Of a stretch of 64,000 bases of DNA, positions 26,261 to 35,547 are shown piece after piece. The notes below the pieces were generated by a model. That model saw only the letters and a list, made by a program, of their open reading frames with translations, was not told the origin of the DNA and searched no databases. Source of the DNA: Labilibaculum filiforme. Lineage in GTDB: Bacteria; Bacteroidota; Bacteroidia; Bacteroidales; Marinifilaceae. The position numbers and the translations under genes were made by a program. The DNA is taken from positions 434,001 through 498,000 of the forward strand of contig NZ_MVDD01000001.1 in NCBI RefSeq assembly GCF_002843315.1, read 5' to 3'. Each line of letters opens with the position of its first letter. Position 1 is the first letter of the stretch.

Positions 26261-27361
26261 TTATATTTTCTCGGTTAACTTTTTCACAAAACGATATTTA
26301 TTGAAAAACTCTTTTGCAATAACACGCATGATGGTATATGCAGGAATTGCCAACATCATTCCTAAAATACCAGCCATACTTCCTGCCATAATAATTACAA
26401 TAAATATTTCAAGAGGATGAGCATTTACACTATTAGAATAAATTAAAGGTTGAAACAAAATGTTATCAATCACCTGAACGGCTGCAAAAACAATTGCCAT
26501 ATAACCTAAAATTGGAACAACTCCTGTATAAAAATCAGCATCTAAGTTGGTAGCAATACCAATAATTAAACCAAAACAAGCACCAATAATTGGTCCGATA
26601 TAAGGAATCACATTCATAACTCCGGCAAATAAACCAATTACAACTGCCGTACTAAAAGGCAAACCAACAATGGTAAGGCCAATAGTAATCATGAAGCCAA
26701 CCAGTATTATTTCGAAAAACAATCCTACAAAATAGCGCATCAACAAATTCTTAATCCGCTCCAATACATGTCGAACCCCATCTTCGTTACGAGCCGGAAC
26801 CATCAGCACAACTCCGTCGGTAAATAAGCTACTATCTTTTAAAAAGAAAAAAGTAATGAACGAGATCGAAAATAAAGCAATAAAAGCATTGCCTAAAGTT
26901 CCAATCAGCGAACCAAAAATATCCGACACATCGGAAACTTTCACAAAAGAGGAAATATTCTTTACCATAACTGCTTTCAGATCGAAACTCTCGCCATTAG
27001 CGGAATATTTCACGACAAAAGCTTCTATTTTTTGTACTGGTTCCTCTAAACTTTTTACCGCTGCATTCACATCAATATTAGATAGTTCCTGTGCCTGCGA
27101 TGCTACCATTGGTATAAAGGTTCGAAAAAATAAAATCATAACCATCCACAAAAGAATGAGGGTGATGGCCGCCGATAATACCGTTGGAAAATGCCATTTT
27201 CGAAACTTTAAACCATTTAAAAAATCGACAACCGGACGTCCTATAAAAGAAAGAACAACCGAAATCAATACATAGGTTACAATATTACTGAAATACCAAA
27301 ACAATAGGCCTAGTAGAATTAAACCAAGAGCTACAATAAAATATTTTCCTTTTCCATTCAT
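26261..27361 (-). CDS. AI-2E family transporter (PerM/TqsA-like permease)
   Basis: A 366-aa membrane protein with about eight hydrophobic segments: a pair at the N-terminus, a long soluble loop (about residues 85-145), then the C-terminal helix bundle. The segments VVIGLFAGVMNVIPYIGPIIGA (about 240-261; interrupted here only by wording) and DNILFQPLIYSNSVNAHPL are hallmarks of the AI-2E/PerM family. Members export autoinducer-2 or act in cell envelope and pH/Na+ functions; the substrate here cannot be told. It is monocistronic, with a terminator on its 3' side. Confidence 0.9.
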   Translation of the reverse strand: MNGKGKYFIVALGLILLGLLFWYFSNIVTYVLISVVLSFIGRPVVDFLNGLKFRKWHFPTVLSAAITLILLWMVMILFFRTFIPMVASQAQELSNIDVNAAVKSLEEPVQKIEAFVVKYSANGESFDLKAVMVKNISSFVKVSDVSDIFGSLIGTLGNAFIALFSISFITFFFLKDSSLFTDGVVLMVPARNEDGVRHVLERIKNLLMRYFVGLFFEIILVGFMITIGLTIVGLPFSTAVVIGLFAGVMNVIPYIGPIIGACFGLIIGIATNLDADFYTGVVPILGYMAIVFAAVQVIDNILFQPLIYSNSVNAHPLEIFIVIIMAGSMAGILGMMLAIPAYTIMRVIAKEFFNKYRFVKKLTEKI

Positions 27362-27469
27362 AGGGATACGATAATTTTGCCCGTTTTGTATCTTAAATTA
27401 CAAGCACGAAGAATTAATGCATTACAGTTTAAAAGTAAGAAATTTTATGGTATCAAAGAACCCAAACAA

Positions 27470-27496
27470 AAAAAGGCTTTCTTTCGAAAGCCTTTT
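27470..27496. terminator. Rho-independent terminator downstream of lon
   Basis: Stem AAAAAGGCTTTC / GAAAGCCTTTTT with a 4-nt loop, 17 bp past the lon stop. The A-run on the plus strand gives a T-tract in the minus (lon) direction. Confidence 0.85.
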
Positions 27497-27512
27497 TCTA
27501 ATTTATTACTAT

Positions 27513-29966
27513 TTAGAATTTTATAGGATTATCTACCTTTTGTTTCATCAAGGCAATATCTAAAACTTCCATAACTTCATCCACAAAATGGAATTTAAGT
27601 CCTTTCAAATAAACCTCCTTAATTTCTTCAATATCCTTTTTATTCTGATTACAAAGAATAATCTCCTTGATTCCAGCTCTTTTTGCAGCAAGAATTTTCT
27701 CCTTAATTCCTCCTACTGGCAATACTTTTCCGCGAAGCGTTATCTCGCCAGTCATGGCCAAATGTTTTTTCACTTTACGTTGCGTAAAAATAGAAGCCAT
27801 AGCTGTTACCATGGTTACACCTGCCGATGGTCCATCTTTTGGAATTGCACCTTCGGGTACGTGTACATGCAGGTTCCACTCATCAAAAACTTCCTTTTTA
27901 ATACCCAATGCACCACAATGTGCTCTTAAGTATTCTTGTGCCAACAAGGCTGATTCTTTCATTACATCACCCAAGTTCCCAGTTAGGGTAAGTTTCCCTT
28001 TCCCAGCAGATAAACTGGATTCAATGAATAAAATTTCGCCACCAACCGAAGTCCATGCCAAACCAGTAACAACACCTGCGTATTCGTTGCCTTGATATTT
28101 GTCTCGGTTAAAAATTGGTGCCCCTAAAAGATCTTTCAGATCCTCCATTTTTACATTAATATCGTACTCCTCGTCCATTGCAACCTTACGGGCAATGCGT
28201 CGCATTACTTTAGCAATTCGTTGATCCAAAGCTCTTACCCCAGACTCACGAGTATATTTATCGATGATTTCGGCAATTACCTCTTTCGAAATTTTAATAT
28301 TCTCGGCAGTAATTCCATGGTTCTCCATTTGTTTTGGAATCAGGTGACTTTTAGCAATCTGTACCTTTTCCTCCTGAATGTAACCACTCACATCAATCAT
28401 TTCCATACGATCGCGCAAAGGCGCCGAAATTGCTCCAATATTATTGGCTGTAGCTACAAACATCACGTTCGACAAATCGTAATCTACATCCAAAAAATTA
28501 TCGTGAAAAGCACTATTCTGCTCTGGATCAAGAACTTCAAGCAAGGCCGAAGAGGGATCTCCTCTAAAATCATTGCTTACCTTATCAATCTCATCCAAAA
28601 TAAACACAGGATTAGACGAACCAGCTTTTTTCATTCCCTGAATAATTCTTCCAGGCATGGCGCCAATATATGTTTTTCTGTGACCTCGAATTTCCGACTC
28701 ATCGTGCAATCCACCTAAAGACATTCTGGCATATTTTCGATCCAAAGCTCTTGCAATAGATTTCCCAAGCGATGTTTTACCAACTCCCGGAGGTCCATAC
28801 AGACATAAAATTGGTGATTTTAAATCTCCTTTTAATTTTAATACTGCCAAATGTTCAATAATACGGTCTTTTACTATTTCTAAACCAAAATGATCCTGAT
28901 CTAGAATTTTTTGTGCTCTTTTCAGATTAAAATTATCTTTGGTGTATTCACTCCAAGGTAAATCAAGCAACTCCTCCAAGTAGTTTAGCTGCACCGAATA
29001 TTCTGCTGACGCAGGATTAAGACGTTGAAGCTTCGTTAATTCTTTTTCGAAAACAGTAGCAACTTCATCCGTCCACTTTTTGTTTTGTGCTTTTTCTTCC
29101 AGCTCCATCACATCCTGATCGTTTGGACCTCCGCCCAATTCATCCTGAATGGTTTTCATTTGCTGATGCAACAAATATTCCCGTTGCTGCTGATCCATAT
29201 CGGTTTTCACCTTGGTCTGAATATCATCCTTGAGCTCTAAAACCTGCACTTCCCGAACCAATAACTCCAAAAGTTTCATTGCTCTGCCAGCAATTTCATC
29301 AATCTCGAGTAATTTTTGTTTTTGATTGTGCTTAATCTCAGAATTACTTGAAATAAAGTTAATTAGAAAGGATGATCCTTCGATGTTTTTGATTGCAAAA
29401 CTAGCCTCGTTTGGAATATGTGCCGATAGTTTAATTACCTTAACCGCCATGTCTTTCACCGAAGATATCAACGCTTTAAATTCGTTATCCTCCTCTTCAG
29501 GGCGAATATCTTTCAGAGTTTTTATCTTAGCAATATGGTAAGGCTCTTCCGAAATCATTTCCTGTAACTCAAATCTCTTTTTTCCTTGCAGAATTACTGT
29601 GGTAGAACCATCAGGCATTTCCAGAATCTTGATAATTTGAGCAACGGTTCCAATTTTATAAATATCATCGAAATGCGGATCTTCAACGCTTAAGTCTATT
29701 TGTGTAGCCGCACCCAACATTCCTTTGTTGCTATATACTTCCCGAACCAATTTTAAAGATTTTTCTCTTCCCACCGAAATAGGAATTACAACCCCTGGAA
29801 ATAGTACCGTGTTACGAAGAGGTAAAATTGGCAAACTGTCAGGAACCGCTAGTTCATCCAGTGCATTTTCGTCCTCATCTGTTATAATTGGAATAAAATC
29901 TGAATCTTCATCCATCATATTCGTTAATGCGATATCACTTATATTGATTTCAATCTTTCTACTCAT
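27513..29966 (-). CDS. lon: ATP-dependent protease Lon
   Basis: A Lon protease of about 817 aa from the start I prefer at 29966 ([10 protein letters not shown]); ATGs at 30014 and 29981 would add 16 or 5 residues. Domains in order: LON N-terminal substrate-binding domain beginning [20 protein letters not shown], a helical region with the [12 protein letters not shown] motif, an AAA+ module with Walker [14 protein letters not shown] and Walker [10 protein letters not shown], and the S16 protease domain with the catalytic Ser in PKDGPSAG and Lys in GGIKEK. It degrades misfolded and regulatory proteins in the cytosol. It stands alone between two terminators. Confidence 0.97.
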   Translation of the reverse strand: MSRKIEINISDIALTNMMDEDSDFIPIITDEDENALDELAVPDSLPILPLRNTVLFPGVVIPISVGREKSLKLVREVYSNKGMLGAATQIDLSVEDPHFDDIYKIGTVAQIIKILEMPDGSTTVILQGKKRFELQEMISEEPYHIAKIKTLKDIRPEEEDNEFKALISSVKDMAVKVIKLSAHIPNEASFAIKNIEGSSFLINFISSNSEIKHNQKQKLLEIDEIAGRAMKLLELLVREVQVLELKDDIQTKVKTDMDQQQREYLLHQQMKTIQDELGGGPNDQDVMELEEKAQNKKWTDEVATVFEKELTKLQRLNPASAEYSVQLNYLEELLDLPWSEYTKDNFNLKRAQKILDQDHFGLEIVKDRIIEHLAVLKLKGDLKSPILCLYGPPGVGKTSLGKSIARALDRKYARMSLGGLHDESEIRGHRKTYIGAMPGRIIQGMKKAGSSNPVFILDEIDKVSNDFRGDPSSALLEVLDPEQNSAFHDNFLDVDYDLSNVMFVATANNIGAISAPLRDRMEMIDVSGYIQEEKVQIAKSHLIPKQMENHGITAENIKISKEVIAEIIDKYTRESGVRALDQRIAKVMRRIARKVAMDEEYDINVKMEDLKDLLGAPIFNRDKYQGNEYAGVVTGLAWTSVGGEILFIESSLSAGKGKLTLTGNLGDVMKESALLAQEYLRAHCGALGIKKEVFDEWNLHVHVPEGAIPKDGPSAGVTMVTAMASIFTQRKVKKHLAMTGEITLRGKVLPVGGIKEKILAAKRAGIKEIILCNQNKKDIEEIKEVYLKGLKFHFVDEVMEVLDIALMKQKVDNPIKF

Positions 29967-30100
29967 TATTTCGCTTATCATGTTCTCATTACTCACTATA
30001 CAAGAAACAAACAACTACCATTGCTTCAATGACAAAATGTCCGTTTCCACCAAAATAAATTGGTCACCATCTACTTGGCAATAGCTATGCCAAAATAAAA

Positions 30101-30136
30101 AAATGAGTCCTATCAACTGTAAGAAAGAACTCATTT
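30101..30136 (-). terminator. Terminator downstream of the GlmU-family gene
   Basis: Stem AAATGAGT / ACTCATTT with a 20-nt loop, preceded on the plus strand by an A-run, so the T-tract follows the hairpin in the direction of the GlmU-family gene. Stem is short and the loop long. Confidence 0.55.
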
Positions 30137-30156
30137 CACAATAATTAACAATTCAT

Positions 30157-31347
30157 TTAAAACGATTTTCGATATTCAGTGGTCATCTCAAATACGTTTT
30201 GTAATATATTTTTTTCCGTTTCGTTAAATTCCAAACCTCTTCGTTGCATTACCAAATCGGCAACTTCAAAGGCCGCTTTTAAGCGATACTCCTTAAAACC
30301 ATGATTACCACCTATTGCAAATGATGGAATAAAATTACGCGGAAATCCGGCTCCGAACACATTAGCACTAACGCCAATCACGGTTCCCGTATTCAACATG
30401 GTATTAATGCCGCACTTAGAGTGATCTCCCATGATAGTTCCACAAAACTGAAGACCTGTTTTTTCGAAGTGCTCACTCGTATAGCTCCACAATTTTACTT
30501 CCGAATAGTTATTTTTTAAATTGGAGTTATTGGTGTCTGCACCAATATTACACCATTCTCCTAATACTGCATTTCCTAAAAAACCATCGTGTGCCTTGCT
30601 CGAATATCCAAACAAAACAACATTATTTAATTCTCCGCCACATTTGCAGTAAGGACCTAAAGTAGTAGCTCCATAAACCTTGGCTCCCATTTTTAACTCG
30701 GCATGCTCACACATTGCCAACGGCCCCCGAACCAATACTCCTTCCATTATTACTGCCTCTTTGCCAATATAAATTGGTCCTTCCTTCGCATTAAGAGTCG
30801 CAAATTCAACTTTTGCTCCTTCTTCAATAAATACATTCTCTTTTCCAAGAACATTTACCGTATCGCTAATCGGTTGCGATTTTCGTCCTTTGGTAAGCAA
30901 TTCAAAATCGTCGCGAATTGCCTTATCGTTAGCTTGAAATATGTCGTAAGGCATGGCTATTCGAAATACATCCTGTTCAAACTCCACCTTAAGCTTTGTA
31001 ACAATTCCTTCTTTATGGATTAAATCGACATCGGCCTCCAAAAAGTTTGCTGCCAGAACAATATTTCCCTTTGTAAGATATTCTCCAACTTTCAAACTCA
31101 AAATTGCATCTTTCAATTCCTCGCTGGGAAGAACCGATCCATTAATCAATACATTTTGTTCTTTAACTAAACAAGGAAATTTTGCAGCTAAATAATCTTG
31201 TGTGAAATAACTTAAGCTACTGGTTAAATATTTCTCCCATTTTTCATGAATAGTTAAAATACCAACCCGAATTGCAGCTACCGGACGTGTAAATGTGAGT
31301 GGACGCAAATCATTCCATGCCCCATCATCAAAAAGAATATAATTCAT
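30157..31347 (-). CDS. GlmU-family putative UDP-GlcNAc pyrophosphorylase / acetyltransferase
   Basis: A 396-aa protein. The N-terminus MNYILFDDGAWNDLRPLTFTRP is the modified nucleotidyltransferase opening found in the Bacteroidota-specific GlmU-like family (TIGR03991). The second half is a left-handed beta-helix with hexapeptide repeats (for example IYIGKEAVIMEGVLVRGPL and GNAVLGEWCNIGADTNNSNL), typical of acyltransferases that work on sugar nucleotides. In this phylum it is thought to make UDP-N-acetylglucosamine for peptidoglycan and LPS. The canonical pyrophosphorylase loop GXGTRM is absent, as usual for this family. Confidence 0.85.
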   Translation of the reverse strand: MNYILFDDGAWNDLRPLTFTRPVAAIRVGILTIHEKWEKYLTSSLSYFTQDYLAAKFPCLVKEQNVLINGSVLPSEELKDAILSLKVGEYLTKGNIVLAANFLEADVDLIHKEGIVTKLKVEFEQDVFRIAMPYDIFQANDKAIRDDFELLTKGRKSQPISDTVNVLGKENVFIEEGAKVEFATLNAKEGPIYIGKEAVIMEGVLVRGPLAMCEHAELKMGAKVYGATTLGPYCKCGGELNNVVLFGYSSKAHDGFLGNAVLGEWCNIGADTNNSNLKNNYSEVKLWSYTSEHFEKTGLQFCGTIMGDHSKCGINTMLNTGTVIGVSANVFGAGFPRNFIPSFAIGGNHGFKEYRLKAAFEVADLVMQRRGLEFNETEKNILQNVFEMTTEYRKSF

Positions 31348-31397
31348 TGTAGTAGTAATTTTAATCCAAAGGATTTTTATGTATGATCAAAAATAAA

Positions 31398-31425
31398 AAA
31401 AAGCCTCGAATAATCGAGGCTTTTT
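31398..31425. terminator. Terminator downstream of rpmE
   Basis: Stem AAAAAGCCTCGA / TCGAGGCTTTTT with loop ATAA, located 26 bp past the L31 stop, with A/T-runs on both sides giving the T-tract on the minus strand. Confidence 0.88.
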
Positions 31426-31450
31426 CTTAATATGGTAGATTTTTTTAATC

Positions 31451-31714
31451 TTACTTCTTGTGACCGTCCATGTGTTTTTTGTAACGATTCATGAACTTAT
31501 CAACACGACCAGCAGTATCTACTAATGTCATCTTACCTGTATAGAAAGGGTGAGATGTATTAGAGATCTCAAGCTTAATTACTGGATACTCAATACCTTC
31601 GAACTCAATAGTTTCTTTAGTTCTAGCTGTCGACTTTGTAATAAAAACAGTGTCGTTTGACATGTCTTTAAAAGCTACAAGACGGTAATTTTCCGGATGT
31701 ATTCCTTGTTTCAT
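31451..31714 (-). CDS. rpmE2: 50S ribosomal protein L31, type B
   Basis: From the ATG at 31714 the product is 87 aa (MKQGIHPENYRLVAFKD), the usual length for type-B L31; an upstream in-frame ATG at 31750 would fall close to the transcription start. The segments IKLEISNTSHPFYTGKM and AGRVDKFMNRYKKH are diagnostic. It lacks the zinc-binding CXXC of type-A L31, as expected for the C-minus form. It is monocistronic, with a strong consensus promoter (31758-31788) and its own terminator. Confidence 0.96.
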   Translation of the reverse strand: MKQGIHPENYRLVAFKDMSNDTVFITKSTARTKETIEFEGIEYPVIKLEISNTSHPFYTGKMTLVDTAGRVDKFMNRYKKHMDGHKK

Positions 31715-31757
31715 TTTAATAACCTTTAGTTTCTTATAATCTACTTCCAATAGGTCG

Positions 31758-31788
31758 CAAAGGTAAATATTGTAATTTGTTTTGCAAA
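31758..31788 (-). promoter_or_regulatory. Consensus Bacteroidota promoter of rpmE2
   Basis: On the minus strand TTTG (31785-31788), a 19-bp spacer and TACCTTTG (31758-31765). Both boxes and the spacing match the Bacteroidota consensus TTTG-N19-TAnnTTTG. The initiation point would be near 31750, so the L31 start is the ATG at 31714. Confidence 0.82.
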
Positions 31789-31800
31789 AGAATAAATAAA

Positions 31801-33015
31801 TTATTCTTCACTTTCCACAACTTTTTTCTCTTTCGCCTTAGTTCCTCTGTTTTCCAGAGGGATAATAGGTGTCCGTTTAAAAGGTTTATTCGGATCAAAA
31901 AGGTGTCGATACGTAAAATGTGTCTTCTTTTTAACGCCTCCAACCGACTCGTAAATGGAAACCATTTTCGGATTAAAATCTCCCACCCACGAAAGCTCCA
32001 CCTCTTTGTAATGCGGTTTTCGCTTCATCACTTTATCCATGTGCCAAAAAATAGCCGACTCCACACCAAACCTTTGATATTTTGGGGCTACACCCATTAC
32101 CGTAATCCGGGCACGGGTAATTGTTTTTCTTTTTAAATAGTACAAAAATTTCAATTTGCTCCAGAAATTGAATTTCCCATCCATTTTTATTAATATCTGA
32201 TTGATATCAGGCATCATCACAAAAAATGCGATTGGATTTCCTTCGTGATAGGCAAACCAAATGAATTCCTCCTCCACTATATTTTTCCCATCCCGAACCA
32301 TTTTTCGAATATCCTCTGGGTCGATTGGCGAAAAGTTATCGTGAAATTTCCAGGCTTCATTGTAAATCGCAATTAAGTCCTGAATATATTTTTCGGAGTT
32401 TTTATACGTAAAATGCTCAAAAGTGAATCCTGGCTTTTTAGCAATCCATCCGGCAATTTTCCAAAATCTTTCTGGAAATGGTTTCGTCATATCCAGATGA
32501 TAACTGTATTGCTCGAAAAAGACTTTAAAACCATATTCCTCAAAAAATTCTCTGTAGTATTTCTGATGGTATGGCATACCATAACCCTGAGGCATAAAGC
32601 CATCTACTAAAAGTCCCCAATGATTATCATTTTCGCCAAAATTCACAGGTCCATCCATGGCTTCCATACCACGATTTTTCAACCATTCTTTAGCTGTATC
32701 GAAAAGAGTAAATGCTGCAGTTTTGTCGTTCACACACTCAAAAAAGCCACATCCACCAGTAGGCTGATCGAACGAAAAAGCTTTATTTTTATTGATGAAG
32801 GCAGCAATTCGTCCAATTACTTTTCCATCCTCGTTTTGTAATACCCAACGACATGCTTCGCCATGCTTAAAAAAAGAATTTTCCTCCGGATTAAATATTC
32901 CTTCAATCTCAGGATCTAATGGGCATGCGTAATTAGAGTCATCTTTATAAATGACTCTAGCAATATTTAAAAAATCTTTTTGTTGCTTTTTATCTAAAAC
33001 TTCAACTATCCTCAC
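31801..33015 (-). CDS. GNAT-fold N-acetyltransferase-like protein
   Basis: A 404-aa protein of a family common in Bacteroidota and annotated as GNAT or YghO-like acetyltransferases. Motifs include RIAAFINKNKA (about 72-82), the region DGPVNFGENDNHWGLLVDGF (about 120-139), and near the C-terminus ITVMGVAPKYQRFGVESAIFWHM, which corresponds to the acetyl-CoA-binding V-x-P-x-x-Q-x-x-G motif. The substrate is not known. No signal peptide. It sits upstream of L31, but the rpmE2 promoter and the change of spacing suggest independent transcription. Confidence 0.75.
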   Translation of the reverse strand: MRIVEVLDKKQQKDFLNIARVIYKDDSNYACPLDPEIEGIFNPEENSFFKHGEACRWVLQNEDGKVIGRIAAFINKNKAFSFDQPTGGCGFFECVNDKTAAFTLFDTAKEWLKNRGMEAMDGPVNFGENDNHWGLLVDGFMPQGYGMPYHQKYYREFFEEYGFKVFFEQYSYHLDMTKPFPERFWKIAGWIAKKPGFTFEHFTYKNSEKYIQDLIAIYNEAWKFHDNFSPIDPEDIRKMVRDGKNIVEEEFIWFAYHEGNPIAFFVMMPDINQILIKMDGKFNFWSKLKFLYYLKRKTITRARITVMGVAPKYQRFGVESAIFWHMDKVMKRKPHYKEVELSWVGDFNPKMVSIYESVGGVKKKTHFTYRHLFDPNKPFKRTPIIPLENRGTKAKEKKVVESEE

Positions 33016-33059
33016 TCGATTGGTTTTATTTAAGTTCTAATATTGGTGTTTAATGCAAA

Positions 33060-33812
33060 TTAATTTCGTCTGGCCAACTTCGAAAGCAATCTTAATAACT
33101 CAACATATAACCATACTAATGTTACCATTAGTCCAAATGCACCATACCACTCCATATATTTCGGAGCTCCCGATTGCTCTCCTTTTTCAATAAAATCGAA
33201 ATCTAAAACCAAATTAAGGGCTGCAATTACAACTACAAATAAGCTAATTCCAATACTTAATAAGCTAGAATCATTTGCAAAGTTGAAACCTATTCCAAAC
33301 ATTCCCAAAATCCAATTCAGCATGTAAAATATAAAAATACCACCGGTAGCAGCAACAACACCCATCTTAAACTTTTCAGTTACTTTAATTAATCCCGTTT
33401 TATAGGCAAAAAGCATCGCAAACAAAGTAGCAAAAGTTAAACCAACAGCTTGTATTACAATTCCCGGATAAGATGCATTCATCATTGCCGACAATCCACC
33501 AAGCATTATTCCCTCTGCTAAAGCATAAAAAGGAGCTGTATAGGGAGACCAAACAGGTTTAAATGTTGTTACTAATGCAAGTATTAAACCTACAATTGCT
33601 CCTCCAATTAACCAAGGAAGAACTACCGAAGAATCCATTGCTTCATTATACAAACCCCAGGTGTAACTAGCTGCTGCAACCAGAAAAAATAGTAACAAAC
33701 CAATCTTATTGATGGTTCCGTTTACTGTCATTGTTTCGCTGTATGATTCACTTCTTGTTGCAGAAAAAATCTTTTCGCTTAAAACAGGATTTGAACTTTT
33801 TGTATATCCCAT
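33060..33812 (-). CDS. Bax inhibitor-1/YccA family membrane protein
   Basis: A 250-aa protein with a polar N-terminus of about 25 residues and seven hydrophobic segments. The opening GYTKSSNPVLSEKIF and the segment GLSAMMNASYPGIVIQAV match the bacterial BI-1/YccA family ('Bax inhibitor-1/YccA family protein', about 250 aa). Related proteins are pH-sensitive calcium leak channels; bacterial function is poorly defined. CAAATTTA at 33869-33876 (TAAATTTG on the minus strand) is a possible -7 promoter element. Confidence 0.88.
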   Translation of the reverse strand: MGYTKSSNPVLSEKIFSATRSESYSETMTVNGTINKIGLLLFFLVAAASYTWGLYNEAMDSSVVLPWLIGGAIVGLILALVTTFKPVWSPYTAPFYALAEGIMLGGLSAMMNASYPGIVIQAVGLTFATLFAMLFAYKTGLIKVTEKFKMGVVAATGGIFIFYMLNWILGMFGIGFNFANDSSLLSIGISLFVVVIAALNLVLDFDFIEKGEQSGAPKYMEWYGAFGLMVTLVWLYVELLRLLSKLARRN

Positions 33813-33943
33813 ATGTATTACCTCTTAATCTTTAAAACCTAATTTTTAAATTCAACTAAAATAGACTTCAAATTTACTTTGTTTAATTTTCTTTTCCTAG
33901 ATATAGAAGCCTTATCACTCCTTAAAATATCTTAAAAAAAAGC

Positions 33944-34618
33944 TTACAGCTTTAGTTCGTATTGAAGATCATCCCAAATATCTCGCCAATCTGCATCCTC
34001 CAATTTAAATTCAGAAACCACAGCAATTACCTTATCTCCAACAACATCCCCTCTTCTAACCATCTTTCCCAATGCTCTTTTTACCTGATTTAAAAAGTAC
34101 GCGTCGGTAAACTTAGCTGGAAGTAATTCTATAAAATTCAAAAACAAATCGTCATTTCCCTGTTTTTGATCCATTGCCAATCGTCCAACAACCATTACAG
34201 CACACACTTGCTTTGTTGCGACATCACTTTTCATCCAATTTAAGGCAAGCTCGTTTATATTTGGAAGGTATTGAAAAAGATTCATACTTGCTTGTTCCAA
34301 TAATTCATTCGAATCCATTTCTGTAAACCATCGCTCTAATTGCTCCTTGTTCACTTTTGCAGGTTCCTCGAGAAGTGTTGCTACAATTTTCGATTCGCGA
34401 AAACCTTTCGTCCATAATTTATGCGCTAAAAGATGATCCTGCTGATACGCTTTCCCTATTTCGCGTAAATTTACAATGGTTGCGCCCAAAGATTTTGAGT
34501 AGTTCAATCCAAATTTTTTCATTTCATGATGAGTCTCACCATTACGAAGAATTTGAATTTTTTTGAAAATTTCCTGAAACAAATCCTCTGTTTCCTTTCT
34601 ATCGATAAAAAAATCCAT
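33944..34618 (-). CDS. DNA alkylation repair (AlkD-like) HEAT-repeat protein
   Basis: A 224-aa, mainly helical protein. Segments such as REIGKAYQQDHLLAHKLWTKGFRESKIVATLL (split here at residue 79), NWMKSDVATKQVCAVMVVGRLA and LNQVKRALGKMVRRGD match the HEAT-like repeats of the AlkC/AlkD DNA alkylation repair family. AlkD enzymes excise alkylated bases through a non-flipping mechanism. The catalytic Asp/Trp set of AlkD cannot be assigned confidently by eye. CAAAGGTA at 34644-34651 gives a TACCTTTG -7 element on the minus strand. Confidence 0.78.
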   Translation of the reverse strand: MDFFIDRKETEDLFQEIFKKIQILRNGETHHEMKKFGLNYSKSLGATIVNLREIGKAYQQDHLLAHKLWTKGFRESKIVATLLEEPAKVNKEQLERWFTEMDSNELLEQASMNLFQYLPNINELALNWMKSDVATKQVCAVMVVGRLAMDQKQGNDDLFLNFIELLPAKFTDAYFLNQVKRALGKMVRRGDVVGDKVIAVVSEFKLEDADWRDIWDDLQYELKL

Positions 34619-34700
34619 TTTTATAAAATTAGTTAACTGCCTGCAAAGGTAGAGCTTATAATCAATACAGAATATTTTTTTACATTTTTTTCACAAAACA

Positions 34701-34733
34701 CTTGGAGAATAATTAAAGATTTCTCTATATTTG
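34701..34733 (+). promoter_or_regulatory. Promoter of tRNA-His
   Basis: CTTG at 34701-34704, 21 bp, then TATATTTG at 34726-34733, a good match to the Bacteroidota -7 box. The tRNA begins about 21 bp further downstream. Confidence 0.6.
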
Positions 34734-34754
34734 CACCGCATTAGAGCAAAAATG

Positions 34755-34828
34755 GTGATTGTAGCTCAGTTGGTTAGAGCGCTGGATTGTGGTTCCAGAG
34801 GTCGCCGGTTCGAAACCGGTCTTTCACC
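34755..34828 (+). tRNA. tRNA-His (anticodon GTG)
   Basis: Cloverleaf found by eye: acceptor GTGATTG/CTTTCAC, D-arm AGCTCAGTTGGTTAGAGC, anticodon arm CTGGA-TTGTGGT-TCCAG with anticodon GTG, T-arm GCCGG-TTCGAAA-CCGGT. An additional G at 34754 opposite the discriminator C is the G-1 typical of tRNA-His. CCA is not encoded. Two adjacent T-T oppositions occur inside the acceptor stem (pairs 5-68 and 6-67). Confidence 0.95.
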
Positions 34829-34835
34829 CTACATT

Positions 34836-34875
34836 AAAACGCAAATAGCAGTACTCCTGTTGTTTGCGTTTTTTC
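34836..34875 (+). terminator. Terminator downstream of tRNA-His
   Basis: Stem AAAACGCAAA (34836-34845) with TTTGCGTTTT (34863-34872), followed by further T residues. It ends the single-gene tRNA transcript. Confidence 0.82.
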
Positions 34876-34908
34876 TTTATAATTAACTCAAGAATTAGAT
34901 ATCATTTT

Positions 34909-35320
34909 TAAAAAAATACGATTTCGCTTGAAACCAAAACAAAATCAAGCAAAACCAAAATTATTCCTAAATTATTGATTGACGAATTAGCCGAATTTGC
35001 AAAAGGGAAAAACAGGATTTTTATTCAAACCTGATAAAATTGAGAACTGGGATTTACCAGAAGAAGACAAACGGAAATATTTTACCAGAAGATTTTCTCG
35101 ATTTCGAGATAAATTTGAAATTAGCAAAGATTTTAAGCTGTATTCATTTCGACACACCTACATTACCAAAATCTATCTTGAATTGCGTAAATCGCTTTCT
35201 AAGCACGAAACAATTCAACAATTAAGCCTTATCACAGGGCACGAAAGCAAGGCGATTTACAACTACATTCGGGTTAATGATGTTGAGCTACCAGAGGATT
35301 ACAGTAGTTTTTTGGAATAG
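34909..35320 (+). pseudogene. Tyrosine recombinase (integrase) remnant, frameshifted and 5'-truncated
   Basis: The C-terminal half of a phage/ICE-type tyrosine recombinase. In the main frame (from about 34997) the segment LYSFRHTYITK holds the box-II Arg and His, LITGHES the following conserved His, and YNYIRV the nucleophilic tyrosine region. About 90 bp upstream, in another frame, lies ETKTKSSKTKIIPKLLIDELAEF, which fits the preceding part of such integrases, so a frameshift separates the two near 34990-35030. The N-terminal DNA-binding part and box-I Arg are missing. Its position just 3' of tRNA-His is the classic place for an integrated element. Confidence 0.8.
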
Positions 35321-35547
35321 ATTCAACGAATATCAATTTACTACCTTTAATGCCAAATTTACACCTTGCTTAACTGAAAGAAAAAAATTGAAATTATTCT
35401 AAAAAGATCTTAACTTTAAGTAAAGGTTGCGGTAAAATCTAGATTTAGCAACGCTAATTAGCTGCATCACTTCATTGTGGTGAGAAAGCGCATTGCCTCG
35501 TGCGTGCGCTTTCGTTTTAATTTATCTAAATTTTAATACTAACTGTT
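35321..35547 (+). other. Island intergenic region with a GC-richer stem-loop
   Basis: No gene. A perfect hairpin GAAAGCGCA (35484-35492) / TGCGCTTTC (35505-35513) followed by GTTTTAATTT may terminate transcription or form part of a 5' leader of the next gene. Just before it, GCATCAC...GTGGTGA gives a second, weaker stem. Confidence 0.5.
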
